The notes beneath the pieces are model-generated. The model did no database searches and was not told the DNA's origin. It saw only the letters and a list, made by a program, of their open reading frames with translations. A stretch of 64,000 bases of DNA from Lepus europaeus. Taxonomy: Eukaryota > Chordata > Mammalia > Lagomorpha > Leporidae. The translations under genes and the position numbers were made by a program. Location of the stretch: assembly GCF_033115175.1 (NCBI RefSeq), contig NC_084830.1:43965409-44029408 (forward strand), read 5' to 3'. Shown here piece after piece: positions 27,751-40,990 of this stretch (its first letter is position 1; every line of letters starts with the position of its first letter).

Positions 27751-30670
27751 AGCCCCAAAGGCTCTTTCTAGTTTGCTCAGAATCTCAACCAGGTTGAAAC
27801 TGGAGTCTGGCCCCAGGAAAAGATGTTGACTTGATCCCAGCAGGGTCCTGTGCCATACCAAGAGCCTCTGCTACCAGAACTCCAGCCTTAGCCGCCTTCC
27901 AGGGCTCAGTTCGACAAAGCAGCTCTATCCTCACTCCGGGACTGGTGAGGGACCCAGGATCTGCATTTCAGCAAGCCTGGTGGCTTGGTGATTTGCCTAC
28001 AGATGCAGTGTGGGGAGAACGACTGTGGACCCTTGTGCCTCCACTGCCACAGAGTCTTTCCTTAAAACCCTTCTAAGTCATTTTTCTCTGAGGCCTCCAA
28101 AATCGATGATGGCTTCCCACCATGTGTCTATTCCCATCAGATGCTGGGAAAGTCTAGTCTCGATTTATTCACTAAACCTGGGGAGTGCTATTCCCTGGTC
28201 CTGGCCTGGGCTTTGTCTAGAGCTGGATCTGGGCATGAAGCTGTGGAAAGACCTCCCCAGGGGACCAGCCTTCACAAGGGCTTAAATTCGCCCTTTAAGA
28301 ACTATTGATCCAGAATGCTGCTTGGGAATGACTAAGAATGGGTGAACCTTGCAAAGACAGCAAGCACTGCTCCCTGCTCCCTTCTTTTTTCTCAGATGCC
28401 AAGTCACAAAAGCTGTTTTCCTAATGATGATAGTTTCCCTCCGATACCCACCCCCCCAGCTTTGTTGAGTTCTCCCTTGCTCCCAGTTGGGTTCCCAAAT
28501 TACCTCTCCCCACTTATCCTGTTAATTATTATTGCCAGCAGGCACAAACCACACCGGAGTCCTGTTTAGAGCAATCGGAGATCCTGGCATTGGGTTGATC
28601 TGGCTTCCACGTCTGTCATTCCACTACTCACCAAGACTGATTTTGTTGATCTTGTTGGCTAAGTACAGGTATCCACCTACCTCATCATTCCACCAGAGTC
28701 CCTCCTGAAATTGAGCTTTGGTCAAAGGGAGCAAGAGCAAAGTTTCAGTACTTGTAATAGCCTGTCAGAGAAAGCCAGTCCTACCCTGCTCTCCACTTTA
28801 CCCCATGACAGCACAGGGCTATCTCCTGGGTATCTGGGTTTACCACTGACCACAGCAGAGGCCTGGGCATTATTTGCTCAAATGATGTTCTTCTCCTCTT
28901 CCTTTCCTTTTTTTTTAAGTTAAATTTTTGTGAAATGGATGGGACTGCAGCAGGCAGGGGGTGGTTACTCGGCTAAGGACAATGAGTACTTTTTCAGCAT
29001 TGTACTACTTCTATAAAGTAGACTTTATGAGCTGGATGCTTGCATTTTTGTTTTCTAACTTATTGTTCTCTATCCTACAATTGTTCTATTAATTTGATAG
29101 CATATGGTTTCAGCCAAACATTTGCTCCAAATTTTGCCAGATTAAGAAGTTTCCAGACAAAACCCTGCCCAGAGGCCTTCCTAAGCAAACGTCTTCAATC
29201 CATGCCCTGGCCTCTGCACTAACCCCGCCCCCATCCCCTCCCCCAGGGGCCTTGGAGAGCTGCATAGCATCAACAGTTGGACCTCAGCTCAGCTTATGTC
29301 AGGGATGCCTCCTCTCTGGGTGGCAGGGTCCATCCACAGGCAACTCCGGGACCTGTTCAGCGGCGACAACCTGGGTCAGACAGAAGCAGTGCACTGGGAG
29401 CTTAAGCTGAGCGCTGAGAAATGGCCTAGAGAAGCGGGCAGGGTCAATTCCCTTCTCGGGCTCCGCGTCTTCACCCTGGAATGACACTCACACTGCACTC
29501 CAGTAGTCAGCTTTTGTAATTCCCTGGGGATTTTCGTGTGAGTATAGAGGTCACTGTCTCTGACAATTAAGCTTTAAAGTTAATTCCCAAGATAAATAGA
29601 GCAAATTGACATCACTTTGGTTGTAATTTTTCTTGCTTCAGATACTAGAAGACAGGAGGGAAGCAGCTGCCAGACATGGTTCCTGGATATTCAAGCAACA
29701 CACGCATTTTATTTTCTACCTTTTTAAATGAGGCAATTTAGGGCTGTCAGAAACAACAAAATCCATGCAAACGTCTTAATTCTCCCATTCTGCTTGCATT
29801 TCCGAGAGGACAGAGAATCATTGTTTCCATTTTTTTTTTAAGCGACCTAAGTAGTGGTTTCTGTTTAAACTGGAGGGATGGAGGGTTGTAATCTTCTTAA
29901 TTCAGACCTTGCAGCAGAAAAGCTGGGTTTACTTGTGAACTGCATTATTCAGTCACACACTGTGCACGGAGCAGGGAAAGTAAATAACTGAACACGGACT
30001 TTATAATTACACGCGGGGGGAATTCAAAGCTGGGGGCCTGGGGCAGCAGCTGCAGCTCCTGGCTTCTCCCTCACATGCTGAGGGCCTGGGAGAACAGGAA
30101 CTTGGAGGTCCCAGCAGGACCTCTGGCAGTGAGGGACTTGAGGTGAAGGAGTTGTCACTTCAGGCCTCAGCTGCAAGGGACTTAATTAGGATCGACGGAA
30201 TAGGAAGACACTTGGAAAAAAAAAAAAAAGAAACTAAAAGGCAACTTCAGTTGCATGCAAAAAGATTTGAACTGCACGCATGGCTTTCCCATAATTTGCG
30301 TTTTCCATGACCTTTGTGAAGGCCCCTCCTCAAATGGGAGCCCCAGAAGGAGCTCTCAGAGAGTGACTCCACTGTTTCCCAAGATGGTGTTCAGGACACC
30401 TCAACATTTTCATGATTTTGCTAAGAAAAAAGGAAACGCCACTGTTAGACAAGTTTGGGCATGGCTGGATGGTAGATGTCCACTGGAGAATCAAAGCCCC
30501 TGTTGACACAACCAAGGCTCTGAGAAGTCCCGCACTGAAGGCACCTGTGTCATCCAGTCTTCCTCACCCCTACATGGTTTCTGAAATACCTTTCAGCCTC
30601 AGATACTTGCTGACCACACACTTTCTGCTTTTCAAGATAGTTCATTTGATGACAGGGGAGACTGTGATGG
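27751..30670. other. Non-coding, no gene recognised
   Basis: A 2.9-kb gap in the SINE field. It holds possible decayed MER5/MIR scraps (for example GGATCTGCATTTCAGCAAGC near 27958) and unique DNA at 29.2-30.2 kb. The A-run is at about 30217-30229. Confidence 0.4.
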
Positions 30671-30995
30671 TTCATTCAGGTTTTTAAAAATCAGATTGGA
30701 GCACACTGGTTTGAGTCTCAGCTACTCCTAGATTCTGTGCGAGTTTCTGATCCAGCTTCCTGCTAATGCGCACCCTAGGAGGGAGCAGATGGTGGCCCAA
30801 GTGTCTGGGTCCCTGTCACTCATGTGTGGGAGACCCTGACGGAGTTCCTGACTCCTGGCTTTGGCTTGGACTAGCCCTGGCTGTTGGGGCTATTTGGGAT
30901 TGACCAGCAATGGAAGAGCGATCTCTTTTTCTGTCTCTGTCTCTTTCTCTCTCCCTATCATCTCTCCCTATCATTTTAAATAAGTTAATTTTTAT
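30671..30995 (+). repeat. Older CSINE with shared 5' leader
   Basis: Sense copy whose head (30671-30794, from ATTCAGGTTTTTAAAAATC) is nearly identical in reverse to 52678-52801. The rest runs through a CT-rich stretch to about 30995. Confidence 0.8.
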
Positions 30996-30998
30996 TCT

Positions 30999-31034
30999 TT
31001 TTAAAGATTTATTTACTTATTTGAAAGGCAGAGT

Positions 31035-31066
<32 letters not shown>

Positions 31067-31290
31067 CTTTCATCTTCTGATTCACTCCCCAAATGGCCGC
31101 AATGGCCAGAACTAGGCCAACCTGAAGCCAGGAGCCAGGAGCTTCTTCTGGGTCTCCCACTTGAGTGCAGGGGCCCAAGCACTTGGGCCGTCTTCTGCTG
31201 CTTTCCCAGGCCATAGCAGAGAGCTGGATTGGAAATGGAGCAGCCGGGTCTCCAACTAGCACCCATATGGGATGCCAGCCCCATAAATCA
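30999..31290 (-). repeat. CSINE
   Basis: Antisense, abutting the previous sense copy tail to tail; includes (GA)n at 31031-31063. The 5' end is missing (stops at GATGCCAGCCCCATAAAT). Confidence 0.88.
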
Positions 31291-31537
31291 ATCTTTAGAA
31301 AAAAAAATCCTTTCTTGCTCTAATACTTGTCCATCTGTCTGAATATTGATTAGAGATTCTTCTAGTAGTTCATGCAGGTATTAAACACTTTCTCACTTAT
31401 TTCACCTCAGAATCTGTTATGAGGTTTAGAAAGTGTCCTCTGGTCCATGGAGCCAGTTTTGAGGGGAACCATTTCTAAGTAAAAAGTTTGTGCTTCCTCT
31501 TGGAAGAGTAGTTCACAGAAAATGTTTGTTGCCTTTT

Positions 31538-31862
31538 TTTTTTTTTAAGATTGATTTATTTGAATGTTAGAGTTAGAGAGAGGGAGAGTGGGAGAGAGGG
31601 AGAGGGAGAGCGAAAGCGAGAGTGAGAGAAAGAGATCCTCCATCTCTCATCCACTAGTTTACTACCCAGATGGCCACAATGGCCAGGGCTGGGCCGGTCC
31701 AAAGCCAGGAGCTTCTTGCAGGTCTCCCACATGGATGCAGCTTTCCTAGGCCACCAGCGGGGAGCTGGATTGAAAATGGAACAGTTGGGATGTGAACTGG
31801 AGCCCATATGGGATGCTAGTGTCACATGCCACACCTTTATCCACTGTGTCACAATGTTCACA
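31538..31862 (-). repeat. CSINE, diverged
   Basis: Antisense, from a T-run and AAGATTGATTTATTTGAATG to TTATCCACTGTGTCACAATG. Confidence 0.87.
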
Positions 31863-31901
31863 CCCATTTTACCTTTTGATTGCATTTCTTATGAACCTTT
31901 T

Positions 31902-32251
31902 CTTTTTTAAATAAGATTTATTTATTTATTTGAAATGCACAGTTACAGAGAAGCAAGGGCAGAGGCAGAAAGAGAGAGAGAGAGAGAGAGAGATCATCCA
32001 TCCGATGGTTCACTCCCCAGATGGCCGCAATGGCTGGAGCTGTGCTGATCCAAAGCCAGGAGCCAGGAGCTTCTTCCGGGTCTCCTTTGTGGGTGCAGGG
32101 GCCCAAGGACTTGGGCCATCTTCTACTGCTTTTCCAGACCATAGCAGAGAGCTGGATCAGAAGTGGAGCAGCCGGGACTAGAACCGGCGTCCAAATGGGA
32201 TGATGGCATTGCAGACGGCAGCTTTACCCACTACACCACAGTGCCGGCCCC
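31902..32251 (-). repeat. CSINE, full-length, with target duplication
   Basis: Antisense, ending CACAGTGCCGGCCCC. Flanks TTCTTATGAACCTTTT (31886-31901) and TTCTTATGAACTTTTT (32252-32267) are a near-perfect 16-bp target-site duplication. Confidence 0.95.
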
Positions 32252-32429
32252 TTCTTATGAACTTTTTGATGTAGCCATCTCTGTTTCTGTCTCTCTATAT
32301 ATACCTACACACCCATATACATATACGTATGTATGTATATATATTTTATTTATATATTATATATTTAATTAGAGAAATCTTACTGGTATTGTGGAGTCTT
32401 TGAAAAACTGAGAAGAAAAGAATGATGTT

Positions 32430-32868
32430 TGACTAGTGAGCACTTACTTTGTGCTGGACACTGTTCTAAGGGCTTCATTTCTTTTCTTTCTTTCTTTCTT
32501 TCTTTCTTTCTTTTTTTTGACAGCTAGAGTTAGAAAGTGAGAGAGAGAGGTAGAGAAAGAAAGGTTTTCCTTTTGATGGTTCACCCCTCAAATGGCCACT
32601 ACTGCTGCAGCTACTCTGATCCGAAGCCAGGAGCCAGGTGCTTCTTCCTGGTCTCCCATGCAGGTGCAGGACCCAAGCACTTGGGCCATCCTCCACTGCC
32701 TTCCCAGGCCACAGCAGAGAGCTGGACTGGAAGAGGAGCAACCAGTACTAGAACCCGGCGCCCATATGGGATGCTGGGGCTGCAGGCGGAGGATTAACCA
32801 AGTGAGCCATAGCGCCGGCCCCAGGGCTTCATTTATTAACCTTGAGGCTGAGCCAAACCAAATATTCC
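32430..32868 (-). repeat. MIR/L2 scrap split by a younger SINE
   Basis: GAGCACTTACTTTGTGCTGG and CACTGTTCTAAGGGC match a reversed MIR/L2 end; the CSINE at 32481-32822 lies inside it. Confidence 0.5.
32481..32822 (-). repeat. Young-type CSINE with TTTC tail and target duplication
   Basis: Antisense copy of the younger class (GACAGCTAGAGTTAG instead of GAAAGGCAGAGTTAC), with a (TTTC)n tail at 32484-32510. Exact 12-bp duplications AGGGCTTCATTT flank it (32469-32480 and 32823-32834). Confidence 0.95.
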
Positions 32869-33029
32869 ACTTCCATGTAGCCCAGGAACCTAGAAAAGAC
32901 TCTTTAAACTAGTCAGAGGTAGAACAGGTGGTAATGGTCTCTAACTGTTCTGAGGGCCTAACTGACCAACAATCCTCCTGACCCCCAGCCTTTTAGAAGA
33001 GGCATTTCAAAGCACAAATATTGCATTCA

Positions 33030-33240
33030 TATTGCATTTCACTGTTTCACAGGTATGGCCTTTTCGTGTTCAACCAGCATTCTACAGGTTATTTGCAGTG
33101 TGCGCTAAACCCAGGCATTGATAGGGCAGATCAAACGTTTTCTCTTGGTGAGGTGATAGCCCAGTTTTGCTTTGACTTTAGCCTTCTCTCCAGAGGCCAG
33201 TGGCCTGTGTCTGTGGAGGGACAGTCAGTGTGTTGAGAGG
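33030..33240. repeat. Unidentified repeat, copy 1
   Basis: Shares an ordered series of short matches with 42130-42345: ACAGGTATG, GATCAAAC, GGTGAG, TAGCCT and a CTCCAG block. About 210 bp, heavily diverged. I cannot name it. Confidence 0.4.
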
Positions 33241-33699
33241 CCATCATTGCTGCAGGGCACAATGGTGACGTAAGGACAAGTGGAGCTGCGGCCCGTCGCA
33301 GCGATCCTACGTACGTCATAGGATGCCAACCTGTGTTGAAACATCTTGACTCATTTCTACTCCCATCTTCCCTACATACTGAAGAAGCCAGCGTTCCTTA
33401 AGACTCTTACTTGCAAGTGACAAAAACCCAGCTCTAACTAGTGAAAGCAACCAAGGGAGTTTAAATGATGCACGTAACTGAAAAGTCCTTGGGTGGGCGA
33501 GCTCCAGGCACACCTAGATCCAGGAACTCAAACCGTGTCGTGAGGATCTCGTTCTCTTTCCTCTTCATACCTTGTAGCCCCATTCTCTACCGCACACACT
33601 TCCCACCCTGCAGTGTGGGAAAGTGGCCACTCACATTTCCAGTTCACGTTATCCTTAGAGTTTACAATCCCAGGGCAGACGTGTGGGTCTTTACCTGCC

Positions 33700-33928
33700 T
33701 GTGACAGCACAGGCTTTGGGACGAGACTACCCATTTGGACAGCCTGTCTCTAGCACCTCACTGTGTGATCACGGACAAGTCATTCTATCTTCGTTTCAGT
33801 TCTCTTATCTATAAAGGAGAGATAATAACAGCATTACCTTACCAATTATATGAAGATTAAATAAAATAATGTATCTGAAGCATTTAGAGTAGTTCCTAGT
33901 ACATGGTGACCATTCACTAAATTCTAGG
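33700..33928 (+). repeat. MIR, nearly complete
   Basis: Sense MIR: GTGTGATCACGGACAAGTCA, TATCTATAAAGGAGAGATAA, AGATTAAATAAAATAATG and AGTTCCTAGTACATGG. Confidence 0.85.
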
Positions 33929-34212
33929 AAGAGTTGGCTCAGTTTGTGCTGTATACCTATCTCCGGATCAGTCACTGAGGGAGGGGCAAGCAATTGATCT
34001 GACTGGCCAGATCTGAGTCACAGTCTCATTCCACGCACTGGGAGGGCAATCTTCAAACCGCGTCAAATCATGAAGAAGTCTGACCTAAGGGAAGGACTAC
34101 TGGACCGAGAAATAGCGTACATCCACTCCAGGGCCAATCCGTGGTCTAACCCTGATCACGACAGGAAAGAGATAACTAAACTCAGGCTGACCTCCACTGC
34201 TGTTGGTTTGCT

Positions 34213-34557
34213 GGACTGGTGCTTAAACAGCGGGTTAAGCCTCTATCTGTAGTGCTGGTATCCCATTTGGGTGCCAGTTCAAGTCCCAGCTACTCCACTT
34301 CTGATCCAGTTCCCTGCTAATGGGCCTGGGAAAGCAGTGGAAGATGGCCCAAGTACTTAGGCCCTTGCACCCACATGGGAGACCTGGAAAAAGCTCTGGG
34401 CTCTCGGCTTTGGCCTGACCCAACTCTAGGCCATTGCGGCCATTTGGGGAGTGAACCAGCAGATGGAAGATCTCTCTCTCTCTCTCTTCCTCTCTCTGCC
34501 TCTGTCTTTATAACTCTGCCTTTCAAATAAATAAATAAATCTTTAAAAAAAAAAAAG
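34213..34557 (+). repeat. CSINE, full-length
   Basis: Sense, from TGGTGCTTAAACAGCGGG to AATAAATAAATAAATC and an A-run. Confidence 0.92.
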
Positions 34558-35136
34558 AGTTGGGCTGCCAGCATGATCTTCCATTCAGAGGTTGAGCCAT
34601 GGGTCTACTGTAGCCCTGAAGTGGAAGCATCATCACCTTCACTTGTTCTCTTAGAACTGGGCCCCTCTAGATGCCTTATTTCCAGCTCCAAAGCTGCTTT
34701 GCTATCCAGCCTAGTTCTTACTCTGTATACAGCTGGGGCACACTGTGGCCCTTACACAGCCTAGTCTGGATTCTGGTCCCATATAACCCCATGGTTCAGA
34801 TGGACACCCACACTACCACCTACCGCGGCTGCCTGGAACATTTCCCTGGCCTGCCTTGCCCACTGGTTTAGAGCAGCTGGCACTGAACAACACCTAAGCT
34901 CACTGCGTCCTAAGACACAGTGCCTTAGATGTCCTGAGATCAGTTTTCTCATGGCTTCACCTCTGCCCTGCCCTAACTTCCTCCTTGGTTATCCTAAATC
35001 TCAACAAGTGTTGGATGCTATAACAGAGTCAGGCTCTGTTCTCAATGGCCTTGCCCTTATAAACTCCATTTGCATGCTGGCCTTTCCCTATTGCTCATTC
35101 TTTCAGAGCACTGGTTTTTATTCAAATACCTCTTGC
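34558..35136. other. Non-coding, nothing recognised
   Basis: Unique DNA between two CSINEs. ORFs on both strands have no family features. Confidence 0.4.
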
Positions 35137-35472
35137 TGGGGTGGGCATTTAGCTTAGCAGTAAAGGTTCCAGTTGGGGCACTCCTTTCCTACATCACAGT
35201 GCCTGGGTTTGATGCCCTTTTGATGCTAGGTTTGATGTCTCACTCTAGTTTCCTGCTAATGCAGACCCTGGAAGCCATGATAATGACTCAAGTAATCATA
35301 TTCCTACCACCCATGTGGGAAACCTGGATTAAATTCCTGACTCTTCTGTTTGGTGTAGTCATGGCCACTGTGCGCATTTGCAGACTGAATCAGCAGATGA
35401 GAGCTCTCCTTCTTGGTCTCTCTCTTTGCTCCCACTGTCTCTCAAATAAAGTAGAAATGAAAAACAAAACCA
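35137..35472 (+). repeat. Old CSINE subfamily
   Basis: Sense copy of the older class: GGGTGGGCATTTAGCTTAGC, TGCCTGGGTTTGATGCC, CTGCTAATGCAGACCCTGG, ending CTCAAATAAAGTAG. Confidence 0.8.
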
Positions 35473-35555
35473 AAACACCTCTTCCCATTTCCTCATTCGT
35501 ATGACTGGGACACACACACACATGTATTCTTTTTTTTCCCAAAGTATCTTTTTCT

Positions 35556-35603
35556 TTTTTTAAAAAAGATTTATTTATTTGAAAGGCAGAGTTACAGAGA
35601 GGC

Positions 35604-35656
<53 letters not shown>

Positions 35657-35906
35657 AAGAATCTTCTATGTGCTGGTTTACTCCCCAAATGACCGCAATG
35701 GCCGGAGCTGTGCTGATCCGAAGCCAGGAGCCAGGAGCTTCTTCCAGGTCTCCCTTGTGGGTGCAGGCACCCAAGCACTTGGGTCACCTTCCGCCAATTT
35801 TCCAGGCCATAGCAGAGAGCAGGATCAGAAGTAGAGCATCTGGGACATGAACTGGTGCCCCTATGGGATGTGGCGGCTTTACCCACTACACCACAGTGCT
35901 AGTCTC
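35556..35906 (-). repeat. CSINE with long (GA)n
   Basis: Antisense; the CT-rich segment is expanded to about 22 GA units (35609-35652). Ends CACCACAGTGCTAGTCTC. Confidence 0.92.
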
Positions 35907-35922
35907 TATACATCCCACATTA

Positions 35923-35925
35923 CAT

Positions 35926-35959
<34 letters not shown>

Positions 35960-35960
35960 A
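35923..35960. repeat. (TA)n microsatellite
   Basis: Interrupted TA/TG repeat directly before the next CSINE; probably its AT-rich target. Confidence 0.9.
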
Positions 35961-36287
35961 ATTTTAAAGATTTATTTATTTATTTGAAAGTCAGAGTTAC
36001 ACAGAGAGAGAGGAGAATCAGAGAGAGAGAGAGAGAGAGAGCTCTTCCATCCAATGGTTCACTCCCTAGTTGGCCACAATGGCTGGAGCTGCGCTGATCT
36101 GGAGCCAGGAGCTTCTTCAGGGTCTCCCATGCGGGTTCAGGGGCCCAAGCACTTTAGCCATATTCTCCTGCTTTCCCAGGCCTTAGCAGAGAACTGGATC
36201 AGAAGTGGAGCAGCTGGGTCTCGAACCTTTTGGGATGCCAGTGCTTCAGGCCAGGGCATTAACCCACTGCTCCACAGCGCTGGCCCC
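35961..36287 (-). repeat. CSINE, full-length
   Basis: Antisense, from TTTTAAAGATTTATTTATTT to CTCCACAGCGCTGGCCCC; inserted at the TA repeat. Confidence 0.92.
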
Positions 36288-36343
36288 TTTTATATATATT
36301 GTATATAACTTTCTCTTGAATATATTGTTATTTTATTTTCTTT

Positions 36344-36671
36344 CTTAAAAACATTTATCTGTTTGAAAGGCAGAATGGAAGAGCTTTAGAGAGAGACAGA
36401 GAAAGAGAACTTCCATCCATTGGTTCACTCCCTTAAATTGTTGCAATGGCCAGGGCTGTTCAGATTAAAGTTAGGAGCCAGGAGCTTCCTCTGGGTCTCC
36501 CAAGTGAGTGCAGAGACCCAAGCACTTGGGCCACCTTTCATTGCCTTTCCCAGGTGCATTGGCAGGGAATTGGATCAGAAGCGGAGCAGCCAGAACTCCA
36601 ATCTGAATTCCGATATGGGCTGCTGGCATTGTAGACAGCAACTTAACCTGCTGCACCACAACACTAGTCCC
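36344..36671 (-). repeat. CSINE, diverged
   Basis: Antisense, ending CTGCACCACAACACTAGTCC. ATTGTTATT on both sides is a possible short target duplication. Confidence 0.88.
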
Positions 36672-39240
36672 GAGATTGTTATTGTCAATGTCTTAGCTCA
36701 GATCACTAATATGGGGGCACTGTGGGGAATGCAATAAACTTAAGTCTCTATAAATGGCTTCTTGGGTAAGAGTGGAAAGTTCCAGATTTCCTATATGCAC
36801 ATTACTAAACAATACGTTCTGTAGTTGGCTAATAAATTACCTTTCCATGTCAGTAAGTTTTTATTTTACAATAATGATTCCTCAAAAAGAAGAACTTCTA
36901 AGGAGCAGATAAAAGCAGCTGCAAATGTGGTCTAGGAGTAAATATCAAGAAAGGAAACACAGCAGCCTGCAGGACTCCAGCTGCTGTCTCCCCAGCACTT
37001 CCCCGTGTTCGTATGCTCAGGCACATTTTGAAGTTGGAGGAAGGCACATTTCCAACAGCTCCTGCCCTTGTACAAGGTTCTTGAAATATTGCAGACGTTC
37101 TGGTTCCTGTCAAAATAGTAGTCACTGTCACCAAAATTATTCACTTCCTCTTCATCCTCTGTTCCTCTTCTGGCCCCACTCTGGCATCTGCACCTTCCAC
37201 TCTGATGCTCAAGATGACAAATCCTGATTACCGGGAGGCCGCGACGCTACATGCTTGCATCTGAGCTGAGCGGAGCCAAGGTTAGCCCGTGATTTATGTG
37301 ATCATTCTACGCACTGGGGCAAGCTGGTCTCTCTTAATCCAGTACCTTTAATCCTTGCCTCCTCCAAACCAGTCACATTTCCATCTTATTGTTGCAGCTG
37401 CAGTGAGTTCCTTGAAACTGAACTATAGTTTTCCAGGGATGGTAATTCCATCTTCCTGAGCTGATTCAAAGATTAAACAGAGTGTTTTAGAGATTGCATT
37501 CTCAGCAAGCAGCAGAGGCAATCAAAAAGTGATGTCTGAGCCAACAACAATACCAATTTCAGATGGAAAGAGGGGATGAAAAAATTCTTGAAAATTGGAG
37601 GCATTTGAATGAGTTCATGTTCTTGACATTGAAGGCTATGGTAACTGCTTTCTATACTGCAAGAGTGTGAAGGATTTTGCAAACTATGAAATCAAAGTCT
37701 GTGTCCTCAGATATATGAGTGAATGAGGAAAACAGTACTGAAAACCATTTCTCCAGTTCTGCGCCAAATCGCTCCATGATCTGTGAGCGCTAATGAACTG
37801 TTTTGCAGAATACCCACAGCGTCTTGCTTTAGATTTTTCAGTAACTGTCTTTCCCTACCTTCTGATGCTGTAAGGCCTTATTTTATAGTTTTTCAACTGG
37901 AAGATTAGCCCCAATATCATTAAACCTGGCAGAAAAATTAGGATGGTTGAACAGAAAGAAGGATCAAAAATTTGTCTTTGGGATTGCCAAGAGCGAAAAG
38001 GCAGCCTGGTATCAATCAGAGGCTGATGGGTGATGGAGAGCAGGTGGGCACCAGGGTACCCCCCGGATCCCATCAATCTGACCCTCTTGTGGCTACCCTG
38101 GAGAATGTTAAGACTTTGCAAAGCCGTGGATAATGAGTGCGGAGTTTTTCTCCTGGTATCCTCCTTTGTCACTAGCTATGTCAAAATCTGAGGCTATGAT
38201 CTCCTTCCTTCTGGGTGGGTACTGTGCTGTGTCACACACCAGCCACAAGCCTGAGGCATGTTGGGGCACAGTGCCCAGGCTCCACTCCCCTTTGGGGAGA
38301 GAAAGCTGGGTTCGTCCACATTCCTCTGAATTCTCACAGCCTCTCAGTGCACCTACCGCTTTCTGCAGACCTAGCTTGGAATGATGACATCCCCTCTTGT
38401 TAGTTGTCTGACCTTGAGCCAGTAAATTAAACTCTTTGTTCCTCAGTTCTGGCTTCTTACAAGGCTGTTGCCTACTTGGTGTGATTTAACATTGTCATTT
38501 CCAAGTATAAACCCTACTCCCAGGCCCCAAACTCAGTTTATCATGATTCATTCTTTGGTCTGGGTCCTTTCTCATTTTTTTTTTAAATTTAAAGAATGCT
38601 GAGAATAAATCCACTGGTTTCTTAATCTGTTGATGCAAGATGAAAGTAATGACATCAAGAGCCATCTGGGCCTTCCACGAGGGGAAAGTCTGTGTGAAGC
38701 AGAAGCTAGGATCCACCAGATATGAACTGGACTGACTTCACAACCCGGGCTGCCTGCTTACACGACCTTGTCATTTCTTTTTCCTGTGTACACAGAGCCT
38801 TCCCAGAACCAGTTGGAGTCAGCAGGAACCCAATTTAGCAGAGAAACAGAAGCACGTAATGGTTGTTTATTGACAAGAGAAGCAATCAGCCTTTGTGCAC
38901 AGACTTATTAAACAGACAAGGGTTCTCCCTGCTGTCCACACTGTAATCTGAAGAAGTAAGAGTAGGGAGGCCTGCCAAGGGGGCACACAGGCTGCAGAAA
39001 GTCCCCAGCGGCACCGATGGGATCCTGGTCTTCAGGCTGCTTTTGCTTTCGGAACAAGAACTCTTTGGGCCTTCAAGCCTTTATAGCTCCCGTAAAAATG
39101 CCGCACAACTGCTTCAGGGCAGTGCTAGGGGTTGCCTTTCTTCCTATGTCATGAATCTTAAACAACTTCCATAGAAAAGCAAAAATAAGAACAGGCTGGC
39201 TCAACACAAAACCATTGACATGCTTCCAAATTCTCTCCCA
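36672..39240. other. Non-coding, no gene recognised
   Basis: Unique DNA. 38.79-39.2 kb may be an old LTR or other repeat (AATGGTTGTTTATTGACAAG onward) but I cannot place it. Confidence 0.4.
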
Positions 39241-39250
39241 CCACTGTCAA

Positions 39251-39270
39251 CACACACACACACACACACG
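39251..39270. repeat. (AC)n microsatellite
   Basis: Short AC repeat followed by GTTTTTGC. Confidence 0.9.
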
Positions 39271-40534
39271 TTTTTGCAAAGCTGTAATCTGTGTGTACAC
39301 ACAGTTTTATGTACTGCTTTTTCCCATTTTATTCCATGTGCATGTTTGCCTGACTTAAGTGGTACCCCAGACTTCCAAACTTGTAAGGGGTACCCAGCGG
39401 TCCTTCTTATTTATAGCCCTCAGCCTGCATGACTAGTCTTCTTCCTATTGAGGACCTCTGATTGTCACAGCCTGGGGAAAATCCATCTACCTGTGTTTAA
39501 GGACACGCCCCTGGGGGTTCTCAGGCCACTTTTACAAGTAGTGCTAGGTTTTAGGTTTGTTTCCTTGTTTGTTTTTATGATTTCTTCTGTCACAGCTCTC
39601 ATTTTATGTTTGTCTGAGGATGTTATTTCTGGATCTGGTTCCTATATTAGAAAAAAAAAAAAAATAACAACTAGCCCATCTTCATCCTTACCAGCTATCA
39701 GTACACTGGCTCTGAAATGCAATCAAGGCCCACTCTACAAAGCCAACAGTACAAGTGTTGCCACCTGTCGATGGAAAATTTATTACTCTTGTTTCACTTG
39801 AGTCCTGATGAAGACCAGCATGAAAGGAAAAGAGCAGTTTTATTGTAATTCCCACAAACTCATTCCCCAGACTTATTAACATAATATTTGCATTATTGCT
39901 GCTCTTTTTGTTATTTCAGACCTTCTTCTAACATGGGTCATTGACTGTGAGCTAGTATAAAGTTTGCTTCATTACAATTTGCATTAGATATCTTTAAAGC
40001 CTTTCCATTTGATCAAGGCTGCACATTTTTTTTTAATTTAGAAATTCCAACCATGAAACATTTTGAAAGCCCATGGATGGTATACATCCTAGTGCTCTAA
40101 ATGAAATGATGTCAGCAAACAGCCAGTTTGACAATCCTCAGCGGAACCAATTTTAGCTAATTTCAAAGAAGAAAAATAGTTTCCATATTTCATAGAAAGG
40201 GCTCTGCTAATAAACATAATACAGGAACACAGAGGAACAGTTACTTTTATTCAAACTTCAAAAATGAACGAATATGTGTGCACTAAGAAAATAAGCAAAC
40301 ATCATGCACTTTGATAAACCATAATTTACAGACGTCAAAGAGCAAGAAGCAAGAATTACAATAGTTTGTAAACAATGTCTTATAAATACTAAATGTCTAA
40401 AATATTTAACTAAGTAATAAGTTCTAACACCAGCCCACACTCAGTAACCAGCCAGTGCCTTTTATGTAATAGAAGCCCAAATAAACGAGCTTCTTAATTC
40501 TGTTTTATTTGCTTCCTTATTTGTTTGTTTGTGC
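39271..40534. other. Non-coding, AT-rich, nothing recognised
   Basis: No repeat or gene recognised; A-run at about 39650-39664. Confidence 0.4.
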
Positions 40535-40640
40535 ATCCAATGATTACTGAGCTCCAACCACATGCCAGGTTCTGAGCAGGGTGCTTGGGAAAAAGAAGTT
40601 GAAAAAACACAGTCTCTATCTTATCTATGTAGCGTGGAAG
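40535..40640. repeat. L2-like fragment
   Basis: ATTACTGAGCTCCAACCACA then TGCCAGGTTCTGAGCAGG resembles the common L2/MIR end motif; a CSINE follows shortly after. Confidence 0.45.
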
Positions 40641-40659
40641 TAAGAGAATTACCAGTTAT

Positions 40660-40990
40660 GGGGCCAGTGTTGTGCAGCGGGTTAGGGAGCCACTTGCAAA
40701 GTCAACATCCCATATCGGAGTGCTGGCTTGAACTCCGGCTGCTCCACTTCTGATCCAGCTTCCTGCTAATGCACCTGGGAAAGCAGTGGAAGATGGCCCG
40801 AATACCTGGGCTGCTGCACTCACACGGGAGACTGGAATGGAGTTCCTGGTTTCTGGCTTCAGCCTGGCCTAGCCCTTATTATTGTGGCCATTTGGGAAGT
40901 AAATCAGTGGGTGCAAGATCCTCCCTATTTTTTTCCCCCTGTCTCTCTGCTTCTCTGTCACTCAATCTTTAAAAAAATAAGATAAATATT
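40660..40990 (+). repeat. CSINE, full-length
   Basis: Sense, starts GGGGCCAGTGTTGTGCAGCG; tail ATCTTTAAAAAAATAAG. Confidence 0.92.

Noticed and set aside
35609..35652. Regular short repeats as a CRISPR-like array
   Set aside because: Plain GA microsatellite inside a SINE; no spacers, eukaryotic genome.
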